Assembly (NCBI RefSeq): GCF_003269295.1 | Contig: NZ_QLTT01000003.1 | Location: 62,001 to 126,000 of the forward strand | Reading direction: 5' to 3' | DNA from: Lentzea atacamensis | Lineage (GTDB): Bacteria > Actinomycetota > Actinomycetes > Mycobacteriales > Pseudonocardiaceae | Length of the DNA: 64,000 nt | Shown: in pieces, positions 15,308-24,598 of the stretch | How the letters are laid out: every line of letters starts with the position of its first letter | How positions within the stretch are numbered: position 1 is the first letter of the stretch | The notes under the pieces: generated by a model | Told to the model about the DNA's origin: nothing | The model's input: the letters and a program-made list of their open reading frames with translations, nothing else | Database searches by the model: none | Program-made: the position numbers and the translations under genes

Positions 15308-17980
15308 TCAGCTGATCACGCTCTCCAGCAGGTTGTCCTTGCGCAGTCCGGGTGTGCCGAGCAGTTCGGCCGCCCTGTCCTCGTGCTTCTCCGCCCCGGT
15401 CTTCGCGAGCGTGCGGTGTGCGAGGCCTTCGCCGTACCGGTCACCTCGGGCGCTGGTGATCTCCAGGCAGCGCTGGGCGTCCTTTGTGGCCTCTTCGGTC
15501 TTTCCGGCCGCCAGCAACACTTCCGCGCGGCACAGCAGCGCCTGCCACTCGTCGTTGTGCTCGCCCGTCGCCCGGCACAGCTCGATGCACTCGCCGAGCG
15601 CGACCTCCGCCTCGTCCAACCTGCCGAGCTTGAACAGCGCCTGTCCCTGAGACGCCAGCGCGTATGCCGTACCGGCGGCGTCCTGGTGCTCACGGGCGTG
15701 CTTCAGGCTCTCGGTGGCCGCTTCGAAGGCCAGTGGGTAACGTCCGGCGACCTGGTGCACCTGCGCCAATGCCGACAGCGGAACCCGTTGTGCGCCAGCG
15801 GGTCCGTGCTTCTCGATGAGTTCGACGGCCCGCGCGAGGGTGACCGAGGCCTCGTCCAGTTCACCCAGCTCACGCTGGATCGTGCCGATGCCGGCGAGCG
15901 CACGGCCCTGGCCGAACGGGTCGTCGGCCCGCGCTGCCAGCACCTCTGCCAACTGGGCGCGGGCGGTCTCGAACGAGCCGATCCGGCGGTTGGCCGCGGA
16001 CTGCACCAGGAGCGCCGTCTGCAACGCGGCCGACGTGTTGATCGTCCGTGCCGCCTGGTTCGCGATCTGACCGAGCTCGATCAGGTCGGCGACTCTGTCC
16101 TGTTTGAACAGATGCGGGTACAGCATGTGCGCGATGGCCAGGGCGTGTTCGGCCAGCGCCGGCTCGGCCATCGTGGATCGCGCGGCCGCGAGCAGGTTCT
16201 CCGCCTCGTCGTTGAGCCACTGCAACGGCTCGTCGAGGTCCTGCCGGGTGACGGAGTTCGTGAGCGCGCCAAAGGCGTGCGGGCGCAGTTTCTTCAGCGC
16301 CGCGGTCAAGGTCTCGCGGTAGTGCGTGAGTGCGCGGGTGAGGGCGGCGTGCTTCTCGTCGTTGGCGTGCTCGGCGCCGAACAGCCGCAGGAGATCGTGC
16401 ACGCGGTACCGCTCCGGCCCGCACGGCTCGACGAGCTTGGCGTCCACCAACGGATCCAGCACCCGGTCCACGTCGTCCTGCCCGAGCAGCGCCTGCGCCA
16501 CCGGCTCGCTGACCGTCGGCACGTTCAGGCAGCACAACAGGATGAACGCCCTGGTCGAGGCGTCGTTGAGGCCCTCGAAGCTCAGCTGGAAGCTCGACCT
16601 CACGCCGAGGTCGTCGAAGTTCAGCTCGTCCAGCCGGTGCCGCTGGTCCGCGAGCCGGCGAGCCAGCGACCTCGTCGTCCAGTCCGGCCGGCTGCGCAGT
16701 CGTGCGGCCGCGATGGTGAGGGCGAGCGGCAGGTGGTCGCAGGCCTTGGCGACCTGTTTCGCGGCCTCGCCGTCGTCGCCGAGCAGCTTCACCGCGTCGG
16801 CCTCCGGCAACGGGTCGAGCCGGACGTGCCGCGCGCTGAGCGTCGCCAGCATCCGGCGGCTGGTGATCAGCACGGTGGAACCCGCCTCGCCCGGCAGCAG
16901 CGGGCCGACCTGTGCCGCGTCCACCGCGTTGTCCAGCACGATCAGGACCTTGCGCCTGGCCAGCGTCGACCGGTAGAGCGCGGCGGCTTCCGAGGTGTCC
17001 GTGGGCACCGCGAGCGGTGGTGTGCCGAGCGCGCGCAGGAATCTCCTGAGCACCTCGGCGGAGGACAGCGGCGAACGTCCTGGCGTGGCGCCGTGGAGGT
17101 CGACGTACAGCTGGCCGTCCGGGAAACGTCCGGCCATCGTGTGCGCCGCGGCGGTGGCGAGGGCGCTCTTGCCCTGCCCGCCGGGCCCGTGCACGGCGAT
17201 CACCGTGTCAGCACAGCTGGTGATCAGCTCGATCTCGTCGCGGCGCCCGACGAACGGTTCCGGAGCCTTGGGCAGTTCACGGGGCACGGCCGGGATGTCG
17301 CCCTGCAGGATCGCGGCGTGCAGGTCCTTGAGCTCCTGCCCCGGATCGAGCCCGAGCTCCTCCGCGAGATGCCGCCTGCCCTCGTCGTACACCCTGAGCG
17401 CGTCCGCCTGCCGTCCGCTGCGGTGCAACGCGACCATGAGCGCGCCCCGCAACCGTTCCCTGGTCGGATGCTCGGTGACGTACCCCGTCAGCTCGCTGAC
17501 GACCTCGTGGTGCCGGCCCTGCTTGATCGCTTTCTCGACACGTCGCTCGATCGCCCCGAGCCGTTCCTCCTCCAGCTGGTTCGCGAGCTGCGTGTTCGTG
17601 GTCAGCTCGGCGAGGGCCGGGCCGCGCCAGTGACTCAGCGCCTCGTCCGGGTCCTCCGCCTCGCGGAACAGCTGCAGGTCGAGCGACCGGTCGGGGATGT
17701 CGAGCCGGTACCCCTGCCGCGACCACTTCAGTGAGACCCCGGGCAGGTCCTTGAGAGCGCGCCTGAGCTGGGAGACGTGCACCTGGACGGCCTTGCGTGC
17801 GCTGACCGGCGGATCGCCGTCCCACAGGATCGACATGAGGTGGTCGACGCTGACGGTCTGACCGGCGTGCAGAAGCAGCAGTACCAGGACCTGGCTGGGC
17901 TGACCGGGGGAGATGCGCACGTCCCGCTGCCCGTGCGTGACGAGCAGCGGCCCAAGCACCCCGAACCGAACGCCGTCCAC
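15308..17980 (-). CDS. AfsR-like SARP regulator (winged helix, BTAD, NB-ARC, TPR)
   Basis: An 890-residue multidomain activator. The N-terminal OmpR-type winged helix is at 1-90 (FGVLGPLLV, QPSQVLVLLLLHAGQTVSVD, AVQVHVSQLRRAL), and the BTAD helices run to about 245 (GLDPGQELKDLHAAIL). NB-ARC has Walker A HGPGGQGKSAL near 262 and Walker B RKVLIVLDNAV. A winged helix with VHDLLRLF follows, then TPRs in the last 300 residues. Such proteins activate antibiotic or developmental genes by binding direct repeats at -35. I prefer GTG 17980 because TATCGT (17993-17988) lies 7 nt upstream; GTG 17989 is the alternative. It is divergent from the molybdenum hydroxylase pair with a 53-bp gap, and may also act on the flanking secreted cell-wall genes. 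Confidence 0.88.
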   Translation of the reverse strand: MDGVRFGVLGPLLVTHGQRDVRISPGQPSQVLVLLLLHAGQTVSVDHLMSILWDGDPPVSARKAVQVHVSQLRRALKDLPGVSLKWSRQGYRLDIPDRSLDLQLFREAEDPDEALSHWRGPALAELTTNTQLANQLEEERLGAIERRVEKAIKQGRHHEVVSELTGYVTEHPTRERLRGALMVALHRSGRQADALRVYDEGRRHLAEELGLDPGQELKDLHAAILQGDIPAVPRELPKAPEPFVGRRDEIELITSCADTVIAVHGPGGQGKSALATAAAHTMAGRFPDGQLYVDLHGATPGRSPLSSAEVLRRFLRALGTPPLAVPTDTSEAAALYRSTLARRKVLIVLDNAVDAAQVGPLLPGEAGSTVLITSRRMLATLSARHVRLDPLPEADAVKLLGDDGEAAKQVAKACDHLPLALTIAAARLRSRPDWTTRSLARRLADQRHRLDELNFDDLGVRSSFQLSFEGLNDASTRAFILLCCLNVPTVSEPVAQALLGQDDVDRVLDPLVDAKLVEPCGPERYRVHDLLRLFGAEHANDEKHAALTRALTHYRETLTAALKKLRPHAFGALTNSVTRQDLDEPLQWLNDEAENLLAAARSTMAEPALAEHALAIAHMLYPHLFKQDRVADLIELGQIANQAARTINTSAALQTALLVQSAANRRIGSFETARAQLAEVLAARADDPFGQGRALAGIGTIQRELGELDEASVTLARAVELIEKHGPAGAQRVPLSALAQVHQVAGRYPLAFEAATESLKHAREHQDAAGTAYALASQGQALFKLGRLDEAEVALGECIELCRATGEHNDEWQALLCRAEVLLAAGKTEEATKDAQRCLEITSARGDRYGEGLAHRTLAKTGAEKHEDRAAELLGTPGLRKDNLLESVIS

Positions 17981-18033
17981 GGGTGCCACGATATCCGGTT
18001 CAAAACCGTGTTGAGGCCGCTACGCTCGGTGAC

Positions 18034-18495
18034 GTGACCATGCACCGGCTGCGAATCAACGGTCAGATCCACGACGTCGACGCCGACCCGGAAACCCCGC
18101 TGCTTTGGGTGCTGCGCGACCACCTCGGTCTCACCGGCACCAAGTACGGCTGCGGGGTCGGTGCGTGCGGTGTGTGCACGTCCATAGTGGACGGACAGGC
18201 GTTCCGGCCCTGCGAACACCCCGTCGCCGGCCTGCGGGAGCAGGACGTCCTCACCGTCGAGGGCGTCGAAGACCATCCGGTGCAGCAGGCGTGGCTGGAC
18301 GAGGACGTCACGCAGTGCGGGTACTGCCAGCCCGGCCAGATCATGGCCACGATCGCGTTGCTGACCAAGCACCCCGACCCGACCGACGAGGACATCGACG
18401 AGGCGTTGCGGCACAACGTCTGCCGGTGCGGCACCCATCCCAGGATCCGCAGGGCGATCAGGAACGCCGCCGCGCGGATGAGGGCCGACTCGTGA
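18034..18495 (+). CDS. [2Fe-2S] subunit of a molybdenum hydroxylase (xanthine dehydrogenase family)
   Basis: A 153-residue electron-transfer subunit. The plant-type ferredoxin cluster ligands are Cys40, Cys45, Cys48 and Cys60 (YGCGVGACGVC, then FRPC). The second cluster domain has TQCGYCQPGQ and the NVCRCGTHPRI motif. It passes electrons from the molybdopterin subunit encoded next, with GTGA start/stop overlap. GTG 18034 lies 7 nt after TACGCT (18021-18026), fitting a leaderless start; ATG 18040 is the alternative. No FAD subunit follows, matching the two-subunit isoquinoline-1-oxidoreductase or aldehyde-oxidase type. Confidence 0.9.
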   Translation: MTMHRLRINGQIHDVDADPETPLLWVLRDHLGLTGTKYGCGVGACGVCTSIVDGQAFRPCEHPVAGLREQDVLTVEGVEDHPVQQAWLDEDVTQCGYCQPGQIMATIALLTKHPDPTDEDIDEALRHNVCRCGTHPRIRRAIRNAAARMRADS

Positions 18496-20294
18496 ACCCC
18501 TTCGTTCGCATCGACCCGGAGTCCGGCCGGATCACGGTCACCGTCCCGGTTCCGGACACGGGCCAGGGCGTGCGCACGGCCGTCGCGATGATGGTCGCGG
18601 AGGAGCTGAAGGTCTCCGTCGAGAGCCTCACGATCGAGCAGGCGGAGGGCGACCCGGACACCTACGGCGAGCAGATCTCCGCCAACTCCAACACGATGCA
18701 GCGCCTTCACGAGCCGATCCGCACCGCCGCCGCCACCGTCCGGCAGCTGCTGGTCGAGGCTGCCGCGCAACGCTGGCGGGTCCCAGCGGCCGACTGCCGT
18801 GCGTCCGACGGCTTCGTGCGGCACGGCGACGACCGCCTCAGCTATGGCGAACTGGCAGAGGAGGCCGCGAAGCTCACGCCGTCCGATGTCGTCCTGACGC
18901 CACGCGGCGAATGGCACGTTCTCGGCAACCCGCAGATCAAACGGGTCGACCAGGACGCGATCGTCACGGGCAAGCTCGCGTACGCCATCGACCAGCCGGC
19001 CGACCTGGTCGCCGTCGTCGCCAGGCCACCGTGGATCGGCGCCACGCCAACGGGTTTCGACGACACCGACGTCCGCAACGCCGAGGTCGTCCAGCTGGAC
19101 AACGGTTTCGCGTTGCTCGCCAGGGACACCCACACCGCCCTCAAAGCCAGGAAAGCGCTCAGAACGACCTGGCAGGGCGGCTCTCCGCACGCGGACAGCG
19201 ACGAGTGGCTGGCCGCCCTCGAAGCCGCCCTGCCGGAAGGGAAAACGCCACCGGGCGACTACGTGGAGAAGATCTACGTCATGCCCATGCTCGCCCACGT
19301 TCCGATGGAACCGCCGACGGCGACGGCCTCGGACACCGAAGTCACCGTGTGGGCTCCGACCCAGGCGCCTGATCAGGTGCGCAAACTTCTCGAAGCGGAC
19401 TTCGCGAAGGTCAGGGTGATCCCGACGCGCGCGGGCGGCGCGTTCGGGCGGAAGTTCGAAGTCGACTTCGTGCTGGAGGCAGTCCAACTCGCACGGCACA
19501 CCGGCAGGACGGTGAAAGTGCTGTGGACAAGAGACGATGACATGCGACACGACTCGTACCGTCCATTGTCGGTCCATCGCGTACGAGCAACGGTCAACGA
19601 CGAAGGTCTACCCACGTGGCGGGATCACGCCGTTTCCACATGGCCTCTCTCGTCGGTGCTCGAAGTCACGAGCAACCCCCAGATCATGCAGATGATGGCG
19701 AACAAGTATCCGTACGACGTAGAGGGAGAGGTCCACTTCGCCATCTCGCCACCACCGATCAGAACAGGGTTCTGGCGCAGCGTCTACGCAGGTCAGTCCG
19801 TTTATGCGGAAGAGATGTTCCTGAGTGAGCTGGACATGGCGGACAACCAGCTCGAACGCCGGTTGAAGCTGTTGACTGACCGGCGCGTCAGAAAAACTCT
19901 CGAAGCGGCTGCGGAAGCCCATCACGGAGAACCACAAGCCGTGGCCTGTCATCGTGACTACGGCTCGGCGGTCGCGGTGATCGCCGAAACAACACGGGAC
20001 AGGCGTACGAAAATCACCGCGGCGGTGGACGTCGGCCCGGCACTGCACCCCTCGGGTGTACGCCAACAGGTCGAAGGCGCGATCATGGACGCGGTCTCGG
20101 TGGTCAAAGGTGTGCGAATCACCGTCAAGCAGGGAAAAGTCGTGCAAAAATCGTTCGGGGACTACCCGTGGGCGCGGATCGGCGACACACCCGAGATCAA
20201 CGTCGTCGTGATGGCGTCGGACGCACCTGTGGGCGGATTGGGTGAGCTGGCGTACCCGGCTGCCGCAGCGGCACTCGGATTTCTTTCGCTCTGA
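18492..20294 (+). CDS. Molybdopterin-binding subunit of a molybdenum hydroxylase (IorB-like)
   Basis: A 600-residue catalytic subunit that binds the molybdenum cofactor and hydroxylates an unknown N-heterocycle or aldehyde using water. Features seen are PVPDTGQGVRTAVAMMVAEEL, MLAHVPMEPPTATA, RAGGAFGRKFEVDFVLEA, IRTGFWRSVYAGQSVYAEEM and, near the C-terminus, GGLGELAYPA, whose Glu fits the conserved catalytic base. It is shorter than typical IorB proteins (700 residues or more) and lacks the usual N-terminal Tat signal and linker. The GTG overlaps the TGA of the small subunit. The substrate cannot be predicted. Confidence 0.85.
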   Translation: MNPFVRIDPESGRITVTVPVPDTGQGVRTAVAMMVAEELKVSVESLTIEQAEGDPDTYGEQISANSNTMQRLHEPIRTAAATVRQLLVEAAAQRWRVPAADCRASDGFVRHGDDRLSYGELAEEAAKLTPSDVVLTPRGEWHVLGNPQIKRVDQDAIVTGKLAYAIDQPADLVAVVARPPWIGATPTGFDDTDVRNAEVVQLDNGFALLARDTHTALKARKALRTTWQGGSPHADSDEWLAALEAALPEGKTPPGDYVEKIYVMPMLAHVPMEPPTATASDTEVTVWAPTQAPDQVRKLLEADFAKVRVIPTRAGGAFGRKFEVDFVLEAVQLARHTGRTVKVLWTRDDDMRHDSYRPLSVHRVRATVNDEGLPTWRDHAVSTWPLSSVLEVTSNPQIMQMMANKYPYDVEGEVHFAISPPPIRTGFWRSVYAGQSVYAEEMFLSELDMADNQLERRLKLLTDRRVRKTLEAAAEAHHGEPQAVACHRDYGSAVAVIAETTRDRRTKITAAVDVGPALHPSGVRQQVEGAIMDAVSVVKGVRITVKQGKVVQKSFGDYPWARIGDTPEINVVVMASDAPVGGLGELAYPAAAAALGFLSL

Positions 20295-20424
20295 AAACAG
20301 AACAGGGATTTGCGGTAGCGTCCGTATTAGTGGGTCACCTCATTGGAGTAACGGCGGTGCCGCGATCATCCCAAGTCGGGCATCATCACCTGGCTCGACC
20401 AAGTCGTAGAACGAGGGGTCTCGT

Positions 20425-22554
20425 GTGACCATCTTCCGTGCCGGCCGGACCGGAGCGTGGTGGATGTACCTGGTGGCAGGTCACCTGCTGCTGGGCGTCT
20501 ACTACCTGATTCCGGTCAGCCCTGCGGGGACAACGGGTCAAACGGTACGAGTGGTGCTCTACTGCACGATCAGCGCCTCGGCGGCGATCGCCACATTCAC
20601 GGGGGTGCGCCGCAACCGTCCCCAATGGAGGCGGCCTTGGGTGTTCCTCGCACTCAGCCAGGTCGTTTACGCGATCGCCGACCTCACGTTCTACACATCG
20701 CACTACGTCTTCGAGTACACGGTTTACCCGTCCTACGCCGACATCTTCTACCTCGGGCACTACCCGTTGATGGTGGCGGGCGTGATCCTGCTGATCCGCC
20801 GCCGCACCCCGGGGCTCGACCTGCCGAGCCTGCTCGACGCCGCCGTGCTCGCGGTCGTCGCGGGCATGGCGTCCTGGCTCTACGTGATCGGCCCGCAGGC
20901 CCGGCTCACGTCACCGGTGCTGGTGAAGGTCGCGTCGCTCGGCTACCCGATGATGGATCTCGCGCTCTTCGTGGTGGCACTGCGTCTGATCTTCGGCGCC
21001 GGCCCGCGCCCGCGCGCGTTCATCCTGCTCACGGCAAACCTGCTGGGAATCCTGACCGCGGACACGATCTACGTGCTGCAGCGTCTCGACGGCAGCTACC
21101 ACGCGGGCAACTTCCTCGACGCCATCTGGTTGTCGGCCAACCTGTGCATGGGTGCAGCCGCACTGCACCCGACGATGGCGCGGCTCGTCGACCGCGCGCA
21201 CGTCAAGGACGTCGGGCTGAGCCGCGGCCGGATCATCGCGCTGTCGTCGGCGGCGCTCGCCGCCCCGGTGCTGATGCTGATCCACGACGTCGGCCAGTCG
21301 TCGCAGGACGTGCTGGTGCTCGCGGCGGGCGGCGCGCTGCTGTCGTTGCTGATCATCGCGAGGCTCGCGGGGCTCGTGGCGGACCAGCGCAAGCTCGCGA
21401 TCACCGACAGCCTCACCGGGCTGCACACCCGCAGGTTCTTCGAAGCCCAGCTGCCGCTGGAGATCGCCCGCGCGCGGCGCAGCGAGGGCTCGGTGGCGGT
21501 GTTCATCATCGACGTCGACCGCTTCAAGTCGATCAACGACAACTACGGCCACCCGGCGGGTGACGACGTGCTCATGGAGGTCGCCGCACGGCTGCGCGCG
21601 GCTTCCCGATCAGGTGAAGTGCTCGCGCGGTACGGCGGCGAGGAGTTCGCGCTGCTCGTGCCGGACGCCGGGCCCGGCCGGCTGTCCGTGATCGCGAACC
21701 GGCTGCGTGAACGCGTCGCGGAGAAGCCGATTCCGGTCAACGCGGGCAACGACGACATCCCGTTGTCCGTCACGGTGTCGGTCGGCTCGGCGAGCTTCCC
21801 GACGCACGGCGACGGCCCCGACGACATCGTGGTGATCGCGGACCGGGCGCTGTACGCGGCGAAGGCCGCGGGGCGCAACCGGATCGCGGTCGGCCCTGAG
21901 CCGCTGCCCGCGGTCGACCCGGACACCGACGGCGCGATGGCCGAGTTCCTCTGCCAGGTCGCCGACCGGGTGGACGGGTGGCTGCACCGCTACGACCACA
22001 GCCGCTCGGTCTCGCGCTGGGCGGGTGTCGCCGCCGGCGAGTTCGGGCTCGACGCGCCGACGATCAGGGTCGCGCAGCTCGCTGGCCGCCTGCACGACAT
22101 CGGCAAGATCATCATTCCCGAGGTGGTGCTCACCAAGCCGGGGGCGCTGTCGGAGGAGGAGTGGCGGCTGTTGCGCCAGCACCCCGACTTCGGCTACCGG
22201 CTCGCACGGATGGTGCCGGGGTTCGCGGGCGTGGCGCACGTGATCAGGCAGCAGCACGAGCGCTACGACGGCGACGGCTACCCGGACGGGCTGCGCGGCG
22301 CGGACATCAGAGCCGAGGCGCGCATCCTGTCCGTTTGCGTGGCTTGGGCCGCGATGCGGTCAAATCGTCCACATCAGACAGCGCTGGACGAGAACCGGGC
22401 GCGGCGCGAGCTGTGGGCGGGCCGAGGTCAGCAGTTCGACCCGGACGTCGTGGACCTCTTCCTGGACCTGCACACCCAGGGCAGCATCGGAATGCTCCGT
22501 CCGTCCGGATTGTCCATTCAGGAGGCTGGCTTCCCCGCCGACTTCAGGCCGTGA
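20425..22554 (+). CDS. Membrane-bound GGDEF/HD-GYP c-di-GMP enzyme
   Basis: A 709-residue protein. Residues 1-320 form about eight or nine transmembrane helices, probably a sensor. A GGDEF domain follows with ITDSLTGLHTRRFFE, VFIIDVDRFKSINDNYGH and the active-site motif GGEEF at 404-408, so diguanylate cyclase activity is expected. The I-site RxxD before GGEEF is not canonical (RSGE instead). The C-terminal HD-GYP-type phosphodiesterase domain has LHDIGK (His557, Asp558) and HERYDGDGYP (His611). Its final motif, usually a DxYDA stretch, is CVAWAAM here. GTG 20425 has GAGGGG about 6 nt upstream. The 130-bp gap before it holds no recognisable operator. Confidence 0.88.
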   Translation: MTIFRAGRTGAWWMYLVAGHLLLGVYYLIPVSPAGTTGQTVRVVLYCTISASAAIATFTGVRRNRPQWRRPWVFLALSQVVYAIADLTFYTSHYVFEYTVYPSYADIFYLGHYPLMVAGVILLIRRRTPGLDLPSLLDAAVLAVVAGMASWLYVIGPQARLTSPVLVKVASLGYPMMDLALFVVALRLIFGAGPRPRAFILLTANLLGILTADTIYVLQRLDGSYHAGNFLDAIWLSANLCMGAAALHPTMARLVDRAHVKDVGLSRGRIIALSSAALAAPVLMLIHDVGQSSQDVLVLAAGGALLSLLIIARLAGLVADQRKLAITDSLTGLHTRRFFEAQLPLEIARARRSEGSVAVFIIDVDRFKSINDNYGHPAGDDVLMEVAARLRAASRSGEVLARYGGEEFALLVPDAGPGRLSVIANRLRERVAEKPIPVNAGNDDIPLSVTVSVGSASFPTHGDGPDDIVVIADRALYAAKAAGRNRIAVGPEPLPAVDPDTDGAMAEFLCQVADRVDGWLHRYDHSRSVSRWAGVAAGEFGLDAPTIRVAQLAGRLHDIGKIIIPEVVLTKPGALSEEEWRLLRQHPDFGYRLARMVPGFAGVAHVIRQQHERYDGDGYPDGLRGADIRAEARILSVCVAWAAMRSNRPHQTALDENRARRELWAGRGQQFDPDVVDLFLDLHTQGSIGMLRPSGLSIQEAGFPADFRP

Positions 22555-22581
22555 TCGCCGGGTGATGGCATGCTCTGCGCC

Positions 22582-24552
22582 ATGAGCACGGAGTACGCCA
22601 TTCCCGCTGAGGTGCCGAGCCCGGAACGTCCGGCACCGCCGGGTGGGCCGCTGGGGAAGTGGTTGCTCGCGGATCGCGTGGCGCCGTCAGGGCCGGAGAG
22701 CCACGACTCGCACGCGAAGCCGCACGCGTGGTGGAAGGTCATGACGCTGACCGGCGTCGACTACTTCTCCACGCTGTCGTACCTGCCGGGCATCGCGGCA
22801 CTGGCCGCGGGAGCGTTGTCACCGCTCGCGACGCTGCTCATCGTGGCGTTGACGCTGCTCGGCATGCTGCCGATGTACCGGCGGGTGGCGCGCGAGAGCC
22901 CGAACGGCCAGGGCTCGGTCGCGATGCTGGAGGACCTGCTGCCGTTCTGGCGGGGCAAGGTCTTCGTGCTGGTGCTGCTCGGCTTCGTGGCGACGTCGTG
23001 GATCATCACGATCACGCTGTCCGCGGCCGACGCGTCGGTGCACGCGCTGGAGAACCCGTACGTTCCCGAGTCGTTGCGCGGTTACGAGCTCGCGCTGACG
23101 ATCGTGCTGCTGCTGATCCTCGGCGGCGTGTTCCTGATGGGCTTCAGCGAGGCCGTGGGCGTCGCGATCCCGTTGGTCGCGGTGTTCCTCACCCTGAACG
23201 CCGTCCTGGCCGTGGTGGGCCTCGTGGACGTCTTCGCGACGCCGGACGCCCTCGATCGCTGGATCTCCGCGCTGGGGGCGCACGGCGGCGTCTTCGGAGT
23301 CGTCGGCCCGGCGATTCTGGCGTTTCCGTTGCTGGTGCTCGGTTTGTCCGGCTTCGAGACGGGCGTCAGCATGATGCCGCTGGTCTCCGCCTCCGGGAAG
23401 ACGCCGGAGGAGCGCATGGAGAGCCGGGTGCGCAACACCCGCAAGCTGCTCACCACGGCCGCGTTGATCATGTCCGTGTACCTGATCGCGACGTCGTTCA
23501 TCACGACGGTGCTGGTGCCGCAGGACAAGTTCGCGGAGGGTGGACCGGCGAACGGCCGCGCGCTCGCCTACCTCGCGCACGAGCTGCTCGGCGAGGCGTT
23601 CGGCACCGTCTACGACATCAGCAGCATCCTGATCCTGTGGTTCGCGGGCGCGTCCGCGATGGCGGGTCTGATCAACATCGTGCCGCGTTACCTGCCCTCC
23701 TACGGCATGGCACCGGAATGGGGCCGCGCGATCCGTCCCGTGGTGATCGTCTACACGATCATCTGCATCATCATCACGATCATCTTCAACGCCGACGTCA
23801 ACGCGCAGGCCGGCGCGTACGCCACGGGAATCCTGGCGATGATGGTGTCCGGCTCGTTCGCGGTGACGGTGTCGGCGTGGCGCAAGAAGCAGCGCCGAGC
23901 CACGATCGGCTTCACCGTGCTGACGCTGGTGCTGGTGTACGCGCTGGTGGAGAACGTGATCGAGAAGCCGGACGGCATCACGATCTCGTTCGGCTTCATC
24001 ATCGGCATCGTCGTGATCTCGTTGGTGTCCCGCGTCTCCCGCACCACCGAGCTGCGCGTCGACAAGATCAAGTTCGACGAGCAGGCTCGCCGGTTCATCA
24101 CCGAGACGATCGCGCACGACGACCGGATCACGTTGATCGCTAACCGCCGCCAGGCCGGTGACAGGGCGGAGTACGACGAGAAGGAGAACGAGCAGCGCGG
24201 CATGAACCCGGTGCCCGGTACGGCGGACGTGATCTTCCTGGAGATCGACATCGTCGACCCGTCGGCGTTCAGCGACGTGCTGTGCGTGCGGGGCGTGGAG
24301 ATCGACGGGCATCGCGTGCTGCGCGCCTCCGCTCCGGCAGCGCCGAACGCGATCGCGGCGATCCTGCTGGCGTTGCGCGACTCGACCGGAGTGATCCCGC
24401 ACGCGCACTTCGAGTGGTCGGAAGGCAATCCGCTCGCGCACCTGTTCCGCTACCTGATCCTCGGTCGCGGTGACACACCACCGGTCGTACGCGAGATCAT
24501 CCGCTCGGCCGAGGCGGATCCGTCCCGACGGCCACGCGTGCACGTCGGATAG
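22582..24552 (+). CDS. APC-superfamily permease with cytoplasmic C-terminal domain
   Basis: A 656-residue secondary transporter. About 12 transmembrane helices span residues 55-490, beginning with the conserved loop [20 protein letters not shown], and include [21 protein letters not shown] hydrophilic C-terminal part of about 150 residues follows ([34 protein letters not shown]), as in KUP/APC-type potassium or amino-acid carriers. The substrate is not certain. ATG 22582 lies 7 nt after CATGCT (22569-22574), consistent with a leaderless transcript; an in-frame start at 22570 is less likely. Confidence 0.82.
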   Translation: MSTEYAIPAEVPSPERPAPPGGPLGKWLLADRVAPSGPESHDSHAKPHAWWKVMTLTGVDYFSTLSYLPGIAALAAGALSPLATLLIVALTLLGMLPMYRRVARESPNGQGSVAMLEDLLPFWRGKVFVLVLLGFVATSWIITITLSAADASVHALENPYVPESLRGYELALTIVLLLILGGVFLMGFSEAVGVAIPLVAVFLTLNAVLAVVGLVDVFATPDALDRWISALGAHGGVFGVVGPAILAFPLLVLGLSGFETGVSMMPLVSASGKTPEERMESRVRNTRKLLTTAALIMSVYLIATSFITTVLVPQDKFAEGGPANGRALAYLAHELLGEAFGTVYDISSILILWFAGASAMAGLINIVPRYLPSYGMAPEWGRAIRPVVIVYTIICIIITIIFNADVNAQAGAYATGILAMMVSGSFAVTVSAWRKKQRRATIGFTVLTLVLVYALVENVIEKPDGITISFGFIIGIVVISLVSRVSRTTELRVDKIKFDEQARRFITETIAHDDRITLIANRRQAGDRAEYDEKENEQRGMNPVPGTADVIFLEIDIVDPSAFSDVLCVRGVEIDGHRVLRASAPAAPNAIAAILLALRDSTGVIPHAHFEWSEGNPLAHLFRYLILGRGDTPPVVREIIRSAEADPSRRPRVHVG

Positions 24553-24598
24553 CTGGCAGACTTCCCCCGTACGTCCGACTAATAGGGGGAAGGACGCC

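Noticed and set aside
15130-15315. Short plus-strand frame ending VNALGTEELIGLPHGVS
   Set aside because: It crosses the decayed SARP duplicate and has no start signal or conserved motif; most likely chance.
15383-17734. A 783-codon open frame opposite the SARP gene
   Set aside because: Shadow of the SARP-NB-ARC gene; it has no start signals and low-complexity composition.
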